64,000 nucleotides of DNA from Eutrigla gurnardus (lineage: Eukaryota > Chordata > Actinopteri > Perciformes > Triglidae). A model generated the notes under the pieces. The model ran no database searches. It had not been told where the DNA came from and saw only the letters and a program-made list of their open reading frames with translations. The position numbers were made by a program, and so were the translations under genes. Where the stretch lies: assembly GCA_963514095.1 (NCBI GenBank), contig OY741285.1:15670820-15734819 (forward strand). Direction: 5' to 3'. Shown here piece by piece: positions 10,383 through 22,873 of this stretch; position 1 is the stretch's first letter; each line of letters opens with the position of its first letter.

Positions 10383-10586
10383 TGGCCTCCACAGTCACCA
10401 GATCTCAATCCAATAGAGCACATTTGGGATGTGGTGGAACAGGAGATTCGCATCATGGATGTGCAGCCGACAAATCTGCAGCAACTGTGTGATGCTTTCA
10501 TGTCAATATGGACCAAACTCTCTGAGGAATGTTTCCAGTACCTTGTTGAATCTATGGCACGAAGGATTAAGGCAGTTCTGAAGGCA
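10383..10586 (+). pseudogene. Tc1 transposase C-terminal relic
   Basis: The plus-strand frame reads WPPQSPDLNPIEHIWDVVEQ and continues for about 68 codons to a tail ARRIKAVLKA. This is the third-catalytic-residue block and C-terminus of a Tc1 transposase of a lineage different from the element at 7036 (PPQSPDLNPIE against PAYSPDMSPIE). The DNA-binding domain and first two Asp residues are missing. The relic runs straight into a (TA)n(CA)n microsatellite. Confidence 0.85.
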
Positions 10587-10587
10587 A

Positions 10588-10602
10588 TATATATATATAT
10601 AT

Positions 10603-10672
<70 letters not shown>
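10588..10672. repeat. (TA)n(CA)n microsatellite
   Basis: An (AT)n run of about 18 bases followed by (AC)n of about 65 bases. Confidence 0.95.
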
Positions 10673-11037
10673 CTAATGAATTATGATAAATTATTATTCA
10701 TTTGATACTCAGCAGCAGGCGCAGGACCATAGGAAATCTGCGTAAACCTCTTATAATGGTACTAAAACATCCTGGAATCACTTTACATTTAGTTAAGTAA
10801 GAATGCTTTTTATTGTGTCACAGATAAAACGTTGTTGTTGAAATAGCCAATCTGCTCATAGTCTCCTTTAGTTATGTAGGTTGTACAAGTATTAAACTGA
10901 GACTCAGTGTGTAAGACATTCACTGCTTGAACGGTGCACATTATTATGTTATTTGTTGTTGACGCATGGTAAACCAACCATAACAACCACTCTACAAAAT
11001 AGGAAAAATACAGCATGGGAAATATTACATTTTGATA

Positions 11038-11116
11038 AGTTCCCCGATATTCCAGGAATTGGCCCTAAAAAATTATCAAATCCCCAGACTTTCCCTGTCT
11101 TGGAAAATAAATAAAT

Positions 11117-11148
<32 letters not shown>

Positions 11149-11230
11149 AAATTCCCAGACATTCCAGAAATTCCCTGTTATTCCAGGAATCCCCTGATAT
11201 TTCAGGAATCCCCTGATCCATGTGAACCCT
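11038..11230 (-). repeat. TGGAAT-type element, short copy
   Basis: Read on the minus strand it starts CAGGGTTCACATGG, has a few units of the type CAGGGGATTCCTGGAATA and TTTCTGGAATGTCTGG, and ends with TTTTCCAAGACAGGGAAAG. This is the same layout as the expanded array at 19260-19910, but with few repeat units and an internal (TA)n (11117-11150). Confidence 0.75.
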
Positions 11231-12573
11231 GCTTTCAGGATCCCACCAAGGGGAAATAAAATGGTTATATATCTTTTTTTTATATTTAAAAGCATCTACA
11301 CTGAACAGACGTGTCACAGGTCCGTGTGGTCTGCACACTGAGGTCTGGTTTGGCACACAGCAGCGGAGGGTGCCAACTTTGACACAGAGTCGAGAAAACA
11401 GCAGTTGCATTACCGACGGTCAGATGTGTTGGGGAATGTGTTGGCAGGACGGGACTCTTTGTTCCTTCTTTCTTTTTCTTTTCTCCCCCCCCCCCCCCTC
11501 CTTTTTGGATATCCGCCCGGTACAACAGCTGCCACCAAGCTGTGCGGCTGAAGATGATGGGATTTATCCTGGTGGGACCAGGTGCTGCCGTGGGATCCTT
11601 CTCAGGCTCAAATCCTCCTTTTAAACGCACCCTTTAAGTCCTAAAGGCCAGCAGCCTGTTACCTGCAGGGGCCACTTCACTGACTGCGGGACGTTTCAGT
11701 CTTTTCCAGTCACAGGAAGTGGAGCCTTAGTGCCGAATGAGATGAATGTTTAAAGTCGCAGAAAGTTTTGGGGAAATTTTAAGCTTGTTTACCTTCTTGA
11801 TGAGAAGCTCTATCACACGTCAACATGATGAAGTTTAATAGCAGCGAGATCAACATCAATGAATCGAGAGGAAGGAGATTTAAAACTTTCATCTGAAAAG
11901 TGACTACAATATTTACCTCTGAGACGGAGTGGAGGAGAAGTATAAAGTACTTATAATACACTGCCTAAAGTGATGGATGAAGAAATAAAACACTAGAGGG
12001 AGATATTGCAGCATCAACAGTCTCAGTGCTTCTTTTTTAAAGTATTAGCAATGCAAGACTCCACCAGTCATAACAAAAACTTCCCCTTCCTGGATGTTTG
12101 AGAATAATTTAATTTCATGTTTAATTTTATCTAACAGTCAAAAATATGAGAAAGCATATATATATATATATTTTTTTATTTATATTATATAACTATTTAC
12201 ACAGGGAAGAAATGCACACAAAAATTACAGACAATATAAATGTAGCGAAATATATTTAAAAATAAATCAGTCCAAGTTTTCAGTTTAGTTTAGCAAAACT
12301 GTATAATATACAATAACTGTAAAAATATAATAAATGTCATTAGTATATTACTATAATTATTATTATTCAGTTGTAGTGTAGTTGTTAATAATATTACAAA
12401 TAATAATATTCTGTTAATTAACTTAGAAGTCAGCATGTGCAAAGCCCAGTGTCACATGAGCAAAGACTGAAATGAAATACAAAATTAAATGAGTATAAAC
12501 AGAGGTTCTGCACCAGGCTGACACCTAGTGGTCAACAATTCACATTACAGCCACAATCGTCTACTACATTCAC
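11231..12573. other. intergenic, no gene seen
   Basis: Holds a pyrimidine tract with a run of C (11465-11502) and AT-rich sequence from 12100 to 12430. No coding or RNA gene could be supported. Confidence 0.5.
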
Positions 12574-12577
12574 TTAA

Positions 12578-13138
12578 AGGAGTCATCACCTGGTTTTATA
12601 CGTATCCAGCCCCCCTTGGATCGCTTTGGATCAATTCGTAAAACTTATTAGAAAAAAAAAAAAAAATTTAATCAAACATTGAGCTTGTTCTGACCCTTTT
12701 TCGTACCGCGATTTTATCACGCGAGATTACGCGCGAGGTTTTGACTGGTCCGGATGTGCATTGTATAATATGTAATGAGGCGCGCGTTGATTCGCCGCAG
12801 GAAGGACAGAGCCGGGGGGGCTTGCCTGCATGCAGACTCCAAAACATAATGGCGGCGCTTCGGCGATTTCAGGTAGCGGACGGGGCGGGGTTGGGTGGTG
12901 AAAGAGGGGTGGGCTTATGCAAGTAGCCGCCACGGTGACGTCACCGAAGGCGCAGAATCAAAATCTCGTGCTTTAGGAATGCACACCCTTGTGTGCTATT
13001 CCTGTTCGGAAAAAGAGCAGAAGCGAAAAAAACGGCGCCACTTTCAAACTCCAGCCTTTCAGGCAAGTTTCAACTGAGGTCAAACACAGATATGCATGTT
13101 TTAACAAGAGAAATTGCGATTTCCAGGTGATGACTCCT
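12578..13138. mobile_element. TTAA-flanked non-autonomous DNA element (Kolobok/piggyBac-like)
   Basis: Inverted ends AGGAGTCATCACCTGG and CCAGGTGATGACTCCT are bounded by TTAA at 12574-12577 and 13139-13142. The length is 561 bases with no transposase. The interior is unusually CpG-rich and promoter-like: ATGGCGGCG near 12849, a GGGGCGGGG box near 12880 and a palindromic GGTGACGTCACC at 12934-12945 (CRE-type). The superfamily is inferred from TTAA plus AG ends. Confidence 0.8.
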
Positions 13139-13142
13139 TTAA

Positions 13143-14037
13143 TAACTTCAGTTACTTTGCAGATTAAGATTAATAATACACATTAAAATATAATTAACTA
13201 ATACATTGAAATGGATTATTATAGATTAAATCACCCCAGTGTGTAAAGTAAAATTATCTCCACCTTTACCAGCTGCAACATGATATAAAATGTTTTATAC
13301 AAATAATCCAATAATCTTAAATAAGATGATCATGAATCATGAAACATCCCTGCATAAATAAAGGAGAAGTACATTTTAAAAATGTATTTTTGTCTCTGAT
13401 TTTCACTTCTCGGGTCGAACAGATTAGAAAACCTTGGAGTGTCTGAGAAACATTTAGTTCGGAGCCGAAGACAACACAGCCGAGAAGATCGGACACGTCG
13501 TCTCTTTGTGACCTCATTTTCTTTCATTCAACCGAAGTGGCAGAAAAAAACCCTTTAAATCCACTGAGTTTTACTTCCTGCCATCAGAGCTTTTCATAAA
13601 TACTTTCAAAATAAGACAGACGAGCCTGACAGGAGATTTGAGCATGTACTTGTACCCTGAACCATGATGGAAGAAGAGTACTCAAATGTACTCATTTACT
13701 TGATCGCATCTCTTAGAGTGCTGACTCGTCTGATTGGCAGACGGCTCCACGTGCTCAAAGGCCCCATCGGGGGACCTCGGGGCCCCACCGGGGGCCCCAC
13801 CGGTGACCTCAGGGGCCCCCCCAGGTACAAAGAAACTGGAGACTTGATTCGAGAGTTCGAGGAATCAGTGTTCGATGAGTTCACTTCCTGTCGAACAGGG
13901 GGGGGGGAAGAAGTTCCTCAACGAAGAAGAAGGAGAAGAAGGAGGAGAAAGGAATCCCACCTCCCCTCCCTCCCCTCTGAATGGTCTGACCCACTGGTTC
14001 ACATGCCCCCCCTCCCCCTGTGTGTGTTGTTTTTGCC
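13143..14037. other. upstream region of the synthase gene
   Basis: AT-rich to about 13640, then a short fragment of the TACTT-rich repeat (13640-13700). This is followed by a GC-rich tandem of GGGGCCCCACCG-type units (about 13757-13826) and a purine tract (GAAGAAGGAGAAGAAGGAGGAG, 13915-13950). Regulatory function is unknown. The 180-codon frame at 13664-14206 is not in frame with the synthase start. Confidence 0.5.
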
Positions 14038-14045
14038 TTATATAG
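14038..14045 (+). promoter_or_regulatory. TATA box of the synthase gene
   Basis: TTATATAG, 98 bases before the ATG at 14136. A transcription start near 14068-14072 would give a 5' UTR of about 65 bases. Confidence 0.6.
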
Positions 14046-14135
14046 TGCAGCTCTCCCCGGCTGCTCTGCCTTGGGACGGTGAGATTAGGCTGCAGCCAGA
14101 CTCTCTGCCCGTCTTTGTTCGGCTGGATAAAGAGA

Positions 14136-17100
14136 ATGAACGGCACGATGGACGGGACCAACGAGCACCACGCTGCATACGACGGCTCCTTCATGTTCAC
14201 CTCTGAGTCGGTGGGAGAGGGACACCCTGGTGAGTAGAGGACCCCCCCCCCCCCCCCCCTCCAACACACATGTGCTGCAGATTATCAATGAGGTGCTTAT
14301 CACCGTGATCATCGATGACTTTGAGGAATGTGCAGAGTCCTGAGCCACTGTCCCATAAAAACAACAAAACAAAAAAAGACTTGTGATTCCTGAATCCTGG
14401 GCTGCAACTTTAGTGCATCATCGAAGAGGAAAGTTGCACCGCAGCTGCACATGTTGCTGAGGAGTTTAAACCTAGAGAGCTGCGATGCCGTTTGTCATTT
14501 TAAACTGGTTCCAGTTCAAAACAACAAGCTTTCAAAACGTCACTTAGCTCAACTCAACCCGAGTCGTTGGTCCGAAGTCATCCAACTAATTCAATAGACT
14601 TTGGATATTAAGTTGAGCCGAGGTGGGATGTACAAATACTTAGTTACTCTACTTTATTTATTTTGCTGACAACTTTTTTACTTTTCCTCCCTCCGTTATA
14701 AAACAAATATCTGTACTTTCTACTCATTTTCAAAACAGACTGGTTACTTTAGTTTAAATGCATTTCAGTTATCGATTATTTTCTTATTCATATGATGAGA
14801 GATTCAGTTAGCTTTGTAAAATACGAAATGTCCTTCATATTGATACTTTTACTTGATATTGAGTACATTTCCTGTACTTTTCCACTTTTACTCAAGTAAA
14901 GAATTTGAATCAGTACTTATACTTTTACCACAGTCTTTTTCAACACAAGTATGCATACTTTTGCCTACAACAAAGTAATAGACTACTACTACTTCTACAA
15001 GTTACTGAAACAACAGTCACACAGATTGAACCGTTCAGCTTCGGTGCTACAACACTCGGCTCAGCTGCTGCCGATATCATCTTTCACACAGACTCGCTGG
15101 CCTCCACACTTCAAGGAAAACGATGAAGAATGACCAAGAGACTTGAGTCGGACTTGGACTCGGGACTCGGTCCCCGTTAGCTCGCTCACATCACCACTGT
15201 TGTGCTTCTGTTGCTGTCGACACTCGAGGCATCAACCCAAGTTAGTTCAGTAAAAAGCCCCCCGACCCTGAATACAGGATACGTGGTAGAAGATGGATGG
15301 ATGGATGATGTTAGTAATAATCAGTATCGGCCCTGAAAAGGCCACATCTGTCGACCCCTATATGAACGCGGACTACAGGTGTCATCAGGCCACATGAAGT
15401 CAGATCACGTGTCACTTCGGCAGCAGAAAAAAACATCAACAGATCAACAACACGGGGATGTTGAGACGATGTAAACTACGCATCTTAAAGCAAAACGAGC
15501 TTTAAACAACACAACTATGTTGTAACCATGTTAGCATTCTGCGGCTCAACGCAGCTCGTAGCTCACGCATCATCTCAGGGTGCGTTTGATTCGGGTCTCC
15601 TAGCGTCTGCCGGGTGGAGCTACACAGACCAGGTGCGAACAGTGAATGATTGACAGGTGCTCTCCATCCTACAACCATGTGCACACTTCATGGCTGCACC
15701 TGATTGGACGACGCTTTCAAGGCTGTCTGCTCCCGGATTTCAAAACAGGCTCGTTTGGAAACTTAGGGCCTAATCTTTTTTTACGACAATAGTTCACCGA
15801 AATTAATTCTGAAAACATGTTATGCCAACAAGCGATACAGTTGCTGAATCTGTCTTTATTTTAGATCGACAACGGTCAGTTTAAAAGATTTTCGAGACCG
15901 TTCGAAAGGCGGTGAGTCGAGCTGGACGCCTCTGATTAGCATAAAGTAGACTGACCTCAATTTTATGCAAATGAGGAGCGGGCAACTCGATGCCTCATCT
16001 CTCGAAACTCGCCGTGGCGCGACAACTAGCGTTTTAAAACGCCCCTGTGGACACGTACCTGTAGGCCTACCTTGTCGCTATAGAAGGTACCGGAAGTCAG
16101 CTACACCTGCAGAGGAAGCCCCACCCTCCATCCTCCACCTTCAGACAGACAGGGGAACAGACAGACAGGTTAACAGGTGGACAGGTAACAGCCAAATGTA
16201 TATAAAGTAATACAAGTATTCATTCTCTGGTCAGTTAAGCTCAGATATCGTAAAGACATTTGATTATGAATCATTTATTAATCATAATTTGGATTTTAGA
16301 ATTGAAAATGTTTGAATTATGATAGAATTTTAACTCTAACCCAAACAAATATATTTGCATTCAAATAGCCTGTGAGTTGAACAAAAGGTGTACTATTACA
16401 TTATAATATTATTTTACCTTAAAAAGACTCCTTTAATGAAGAAAATTTGCAATGCATCATGTTTTAAGATTTAATTTCATGCGCTGCAGTGAAAACGTTG
16501 GCTCTTCCTGAGTGAAACGTGGTGATGCGTCTCAGTGCGGCCGATGACAGTGTGGCGGCGCTTTGAGGATCCGATGGCGTTACGGTGCAGCGTGTCACAT
16601 TCACCAGAACCAGGCTATTTCCAGAGCTGCAGTCCTGATATGTAGGCCGCTGACGGACGCCTGAAACAGGACCTTTACTGCTCCGCCCCCCTGAGGAATG
16701 TGCAGCAGAAGGTCACACAGGGCGATGCGCATAGTGACATCATCATCATCATTGCCGATAGCCTGGCTTTAGACGTAGGTCGCCAACAAAAGCACCTTCC
16801 GGGCGAATTTCTCCAGCTGACCCCGTGTCTGACCAGTCCTCTTCAAGACTGCCTCCAGGTCTTTCTTGGTCTGGCCAATCCGTTTCCAGCGCCTTCTGTG
16901 GATTGTTGCCACAATTCCTGGTTGCTGATGGTATTTAACCAGCTGTTGGGACCTCACCATTAGGACTACACAATGCGGCCTACAAAAGCCCTCACATGCG
17001 GTCAGGACAAAGGAACAAAGGAGATAAAAAACTACAACCGCCATTTTAGTTTCACCTCGCACCTAGGTGCGAAGTGCAACGTCACACAACTGGTGCCCTA

Positions 17101-18188
17101 TTGGCTGACAACCACAGGTACCCCAGGGGGTCCCCGGGAGCAGCCGTGAGCTTTATAAACCGGCGCCGCCTTAAGAACCCGCTCTTCCATCGCAACACCA
17201 CGTTGCTACAGGAAGTAGACTCATCCACCGCAGCTCACCGCTGCAACAGGAGGCTGCAGCGTTTCCTTTGTCCTAGGCCACAGTCTGCTCGCTGGACGTG
17301 CGACAGACTGTTTTTCCCCGTTTTCCGCGACTTGCCCTTTTTCTTTTACTCGTTTTTGAATCCTGAGAGATCGCCACAACCGCGCGATCCTATGTTTACC
17401 TGCAGAGGAAGAAACACAAATGGTTTCTTTATTTCAGCGACCAGCCGGAAGTCTGAAGTCAGCTGACTAAATCGCCAAGCGTGCGATTATATTGTTGCCC
17501 GCGGAAGGAAGAAACACGAACTGTTTTCTTTATTCGAGTTTGATCAACGAGAGGAAAACGCCCCGCTCTCGTCTGGACTTTGCCGACTCATCACGTCCCC
17601 CGCTGACGCGGGGGACTCACAAACTACCGCCGCCGCCCGCCATCGCCAGGACGGACTCGCAGCCTACGCAACGACACCAGTAAGAGGCTATCAGTCTGGG
17701 CAGAGACATAAGTTTGATAGTGTAGGATATGCTTGTAATTCTTGTTAACGTGTTTTAAGTTTTGTTCACTGATTGTGCACCTACGCCGCTGGGTTTCATT
17801 TCGGTAACAATGCGTGTCCAACCTCGGACACATTCACAAGCTCAGTAAGTGATCTACCATCAGTTAAAGGACCAGGGTCCCGCCGAACAAACGCCAGTTC
17901 ATTCACGGGCTCCCGTGTGATGGTAATAGCTTACTGATCCTTTGTGTATTACGCGCATTCTCTCTCTCTTTGTTCTAGCTAACACACATGTGCACACACA
18001 TACGACGCCCCCACACGTATCCTACGCCAGCTGTTTCCGTATCCGGACGCTAAGGACATAGCTCCATCTGGTGGCTGTACCCGGCCATCTCTCGCTCTCT
18101 CTCCCTCTCTCGGGATTCTATCTGACGTCAGTGGCTCCGCCCCTGAACGCTGTGAGGAATAGCTCCATCTGGTGGTCGCGCCCGGCCA

Positions 18189-18237
<49 letters not shown>

Positions 18238-21200
18238 AAACACACGCACACACACACACACGTACACGCACTCCACGTGTGTCTCTCCTTCTGTTTAGCT
18301 TAGTTTTGTGTGTTAGGTAGTTAGGTAATAAGGCTTTGTTAATTGCAGTGTTATTGATTGTGATCATTATGACTGATTTTACTAAATCTTATTATATTAT
18401 AACTAGCGGTCTCTTGTGCTTGTTGTGTATATGTCACTGGATAACAGCAGGTTGTGAAGGCTAGTGCTCGAACTTCACGCCTTTTTAATTGTTAGATTGT
18501 TTTTATGCTTCTATGCCAATGATCACGATCCTTGGCATGTGAGTATAAAACCTTTATATTGAGACTGAATACAGTTTTTTGTTATCTTTTCCCTGATCCC
18601 AGGGTGGTGCCCCATTTATTCATGATTATATCATAATAATATATTAAATATAATTATTAATATCGATAATCATATTGACATTAACCAAATCTGCTCCTGC
18701 TACTACCCCAACACAGCTGATTTGTAGGATTCATGGGATGCAGGTGCCGATAAGAGTCTGAGATTGTCCTCATGATGGCTGTGGTGGTTGTTGTCCAGGT
18801 CTCCACTCCGTAGGGCAGGATGGGCTTCACAATGCTGTTGAAGATCCAGATCTCCATGTTGGGGGTCAGATCTTGATGTTCCCCAGACGTTTCTCAGCTG
18901 ATGGTTCAAATCTCTCTGTTTTTCCAGATAAAATCTGCGACCAGATCAGCGACGCTGTTCTGGACGCTCACCTGAGGCAGGACCCGGACGCCAAGGTGGC
19001 TTGTGGTGAGTAACAATGCGTTTCCCTCCGGCAGAGGGAAGAGGAGGGAAACAGCGTTACATATTCTTGTTATTGACGCAGAGACGGTGTGCAAAACCGG
19101 CATGGTGCTGCTCTGTGGTGAGATCACGTCCCGGGCCAACGTGGACTACCAGGCGGTGGTGAGAGAGACCATCCGAGACATCGGATACGACAACTCCGAC
19201 AAAGGTGGGTGGAGCCAAAAGTTCTGTCCTTTATCAGTTAGTTTGATTGTATCATTCAGGGTTCCCATGGGAATGTCTGGACGATTAGAGGCTTTCTGGA
19301 TTATCATGGAATGTCTGGAATATTAGGGAAGGTCTGGAATATCAAGGAATGTCTGGAATATGAGGGAAGGTCTGGAATATCATGGAATGTCTGGAATATG
19401 AGGGAAGGTCTGGAATATCAGGGGATTTCTGGAATATCGCAGAATGTCTGGAATATTAGGGAAGGTCTGGAATATCAAGGAATGTCTGGAATATGAGGGA
19501 ATGTCTGGAATATCATGGAATGTCTGGAATATGAGGGAAGGTCTGGAACATCAGGAGATTTCTGGAATATCAAGGAATGTCTGGAATATTAGGGAAGGTC
19601 TGGAATATCAAGGAATGTCTGGAATATGAGGGAAGGTCTGGAATATCATGGAATGTCTGGAATATGAGGGAAGGTCTGGAATATCAGGGGATTTCTGGAA
19701 TATCGCAGAATGTCTGGAATATTAGGGAAGGTCTGGAATATCATGGAATATCTGGAATATGAGGGAAAGTCTGGAATATCATGGAACTTCTGGAATATGA
19801 GGGGATTACTGGAATATCATGGAATTTATGGGAATGTCTGGAATATGAGGGAATGTCTCCAATATCATGGCATTTTAAAAAGTATTTTCCAGACAGGGAA
19901 ATTGGGGGGAATTTGGGAAGTTTTGTTTCCATTTATCAAAATGGAATGGATTTAAAATACTGGGGCTGTTTTTGGCAGCCTGTTTTTACCTTTTGTTATA
20001 GCTCCTGCAGATTTAGGTTTATAGTCTGTTAAAATCAGGAAAAAGTGGGGATGTAAGGGATGTTTTTTATTTGATGTATCAGTTTGTACGTCTTCAGTGT
20101 GATATCTGTCCCCGTCTCCGTCTTCATCCACCCAGGCTTCGACTTTAAGACCTGTAACGTGCTGGTGGCCCTCGAGCAGCAGTCCCCCGACATCGCTCAG
20201 GGAGTCCACATCGACCGCCTGGAGAGCGACATTGGAGCGGGAGACCAGGTCATCTGGAGAAACAACATATCTTTGTTAACTTTGTTAACCCGAAGGCCTC
20301 CCATTGTGGATTATGAAGAACTTAGAAATGCTTTAATTTTTGAAACAGTGCTAAGTAGTTTAATCTATAATAATACATATATTGTCCAATAAATGTCAGG
20401 GAGAAGATGTATAAATACTTCTTGAGTAGATATTCTTGGTTACGTTCCACCGCTGTGAGTAACTAATTGGCTTCGTTCTGCGAGGACAGGGTCTGATGTT
20501 CGGCTACGCCACGGACGAGACGGAGGAGTGCATGCCCCTCACCGTCGTCCTTGCACACAAGCTCAACGCCAAGATGGCCGAGCTGAGGCGGAACGGGACC
20601 GTCCCCTGGCTCCGCCCGGACTCCAAGACGCAGGTGGGGATCCAAACACTACAGAGTGACGAACTGGAATAGATCCAAACATTTGAGTAAAAACCTCCGC
20701 CCTCCCGTCCACCCAGGTGACGGTCCACTACACCCAAGAGAACGGCGCCGTGATCCCCAAGAGGGTTCACACGGTGGTGGTCTCGGTGCAGCATGATGAC
20801 AACGTGGGCCTGGAGGAGCAGAAGAAGGTCCTGAAGGAGAAGGTCATCAAGGCCGTGGTCCCCTCCAGGTACCTGGATGACAAAACCATCTACCACCTGC
20901 AGCCCAGCGGACGCTTTGTGATCGGCGGACCGCAGGTACTCACCTTCTTCTTCCAGGCTCACGGTACACGTTGCATTGTGACATCAGTTTGTGTGTAATG
21001 TCTCATCAGGGCGACGCCGGAGTGACGGGCAGGAAGATCATCGTCGACACCTACGGGGGCTGGGGCGCCCACGGCGGCGGGGCGTTCTCTGGGAAGGACT
21101 ACACCAAGGTGGACCGCTCGGCCGCCTACGCCGCCCGCTGGGTGGCAAAGTCTCTGGTGAAGGCCAAGCTGTGCAGGAGGGTGCTGGTGCAGGTGAGACC

Positions 21201-22873
21201 CACATGCAGCTGTGGAGCTGCTGCCACCGCTGTGTTGCTGTGTTCACACCAAAAGTGGGCTGAAAACGCCAAATTTGAAATATTTCAACTGGAGCTAAAT
21301 TACCTCGACGCTGTGTCTCTAAAGCCAATCAGCATCCTGAATCCTAAATGGAGGAACCAGATGTTGTCTCCTGTGTCTGTGGTCCCCCAGAGGTCTAGAT
21401 AGTAGCTCATATTAGTCCAGAGACCAGACCAGACTATGTGGAGAAACCAGAGACTGTCTGTGGTCCAAACAACAAGGTCTGTATTTATGTCTAGATGACC
21501 TTATTTGGAGTGTTGATGGAGGAGCTACAAACCCATCAACCAGACTAAATAGTTTATTCTGGGTTCCTCCAGCTGTGGTAAACCAGCCCACGTGTGTCTT
21601 GTTAGATCCAGTGAATCCAGCACCTCTGGATGATGCCCTGAACTGAGACAGGACGCCATTTGTTTCCATATTACAAGTCGTCAGAGATGTACATTTATCT
21701 GCTTCTCGTGTGTTTTCAGGTGTCGTACGCGATCGGAGTCGCCCACCCGATCTCCATCTCCCTGTTCACCTACGGCTCCTCCCAGCAGACGGAGAAGGAG
21801 CTGCTGCAGGTCGTCAACAAGAACTTCGATCTCAGGCCCGGCGTCATCGTCAGGTCGGCATTTAACTGATCACACCACATTGCTCTGTTGTCGTATTCAG
21901 TCATGGATGTCATTATTAAATTGTTCTTCGCAATACATTCAGATTAGAGCAGCATATTGCTCCTACTTAGTGGTGGAGCTACTTCTTCTGCCTTTATAGT
22001 TTAGCCCTGTAGTTCCCAACCTGAGGGTCGAGCCCCTGCAAAGGGACACCAGATAAATATGAAGGGTCGTAATAAATAAATTAAAGAAAAGAAAAATAGA
22101 TATAATATAATAATTAAAAAATCCATCCATCCATCCATCCATCCATCCATCGTCTACCGCTTATCCTGTATTCAGGGTCGCGGGGGGGCTGGAGCCGATC
22201 CCAGCTGTCATTGGGCGAAGGCAGGGTACACCCTGGACAGGACGCCAGTCTATCACAGGGCCAACATGTAGAGACAAACAACCATTCACACTCACATTCA
22301 CACCTACGGGCAATTTAGAGTCATCAATCAACCTATCCCCATCCTGCATGTCTTTGGACTGTGGGAGGAAGCCGGAGAACCCGGAGAGAACCCACGCTTA
22401 CACGGGGAGAACATGCAAACTCCACACAGAAGGAACCCGGGCCGACCCGGGAATCAAACTCAGGACCCTCTTGATGTTAGGCGACAGTGCTACCCACTAC
22501 ACCACCGTGCAGCCCTAATAAAAAAATCTAAAAGTATAAAATAATAAAATATATAGTACCGTATAATATAAATATACTATATGTTTAATACATACATACA
22601 TACCAGACACCGCTTCAATGTGTTTCATATTATGTTTAATATGAAATCTTAATCTGCTCTAAATCACTACCAAATTAAAAGTGCCGTAAAACGTATTAAG
22701 GACTGGCGAGTACAATGCAGTGTACTTAAGTAAATGACCCGCAAGCACCTGAATTTCTGTCAACTGTGCTGCAGAGACCTGGACCTGAAGAGACCGATCT
22801 ACCAGAAGACGGCCTGCTACGGACACTTTGGCAGGAAGGACTTCCCCTGGGAGCTCCCGAAGAACCTCAACTT

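Larger units (their letters stand above)
14230..18927 (+). other. intron 1 of the synthase gene
   Basis: A 4.7-kb intron with a poly-C run at 14243-14260, the TACTT repeat, a 15258-15311 repeat fragment, the promoter-like block at 16690-17690 and the duplicated (TC)n segment near 18058-18238. The 14950-16690 part otherwise shows no gene. Confidence 0.7.

Noticed and set aside
10431..10676. Plus frame with a poly-TH tail as a gene
   Set aside because: It is a Tc1 transposase relic read into a (CA)n microsatellite.
13664..14206. 180-codon plus frame over the synthase promoter
   Set aside because: Out of frame with synthase exon 1, low-complexity G/P/R-rich product across GC and purine tracts.
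16769..17062. 97-codon minus frame as a gene or Harbinger N-terminus
   Set aside because: An ATGGCGG start context and basic product are suggestive, but no domain motif or continuation was found.
20971..21402. 143-codon plus frame
   Set aside because: Read-through of synthase exon 7 into its introns; the true exon is 21010-21192.
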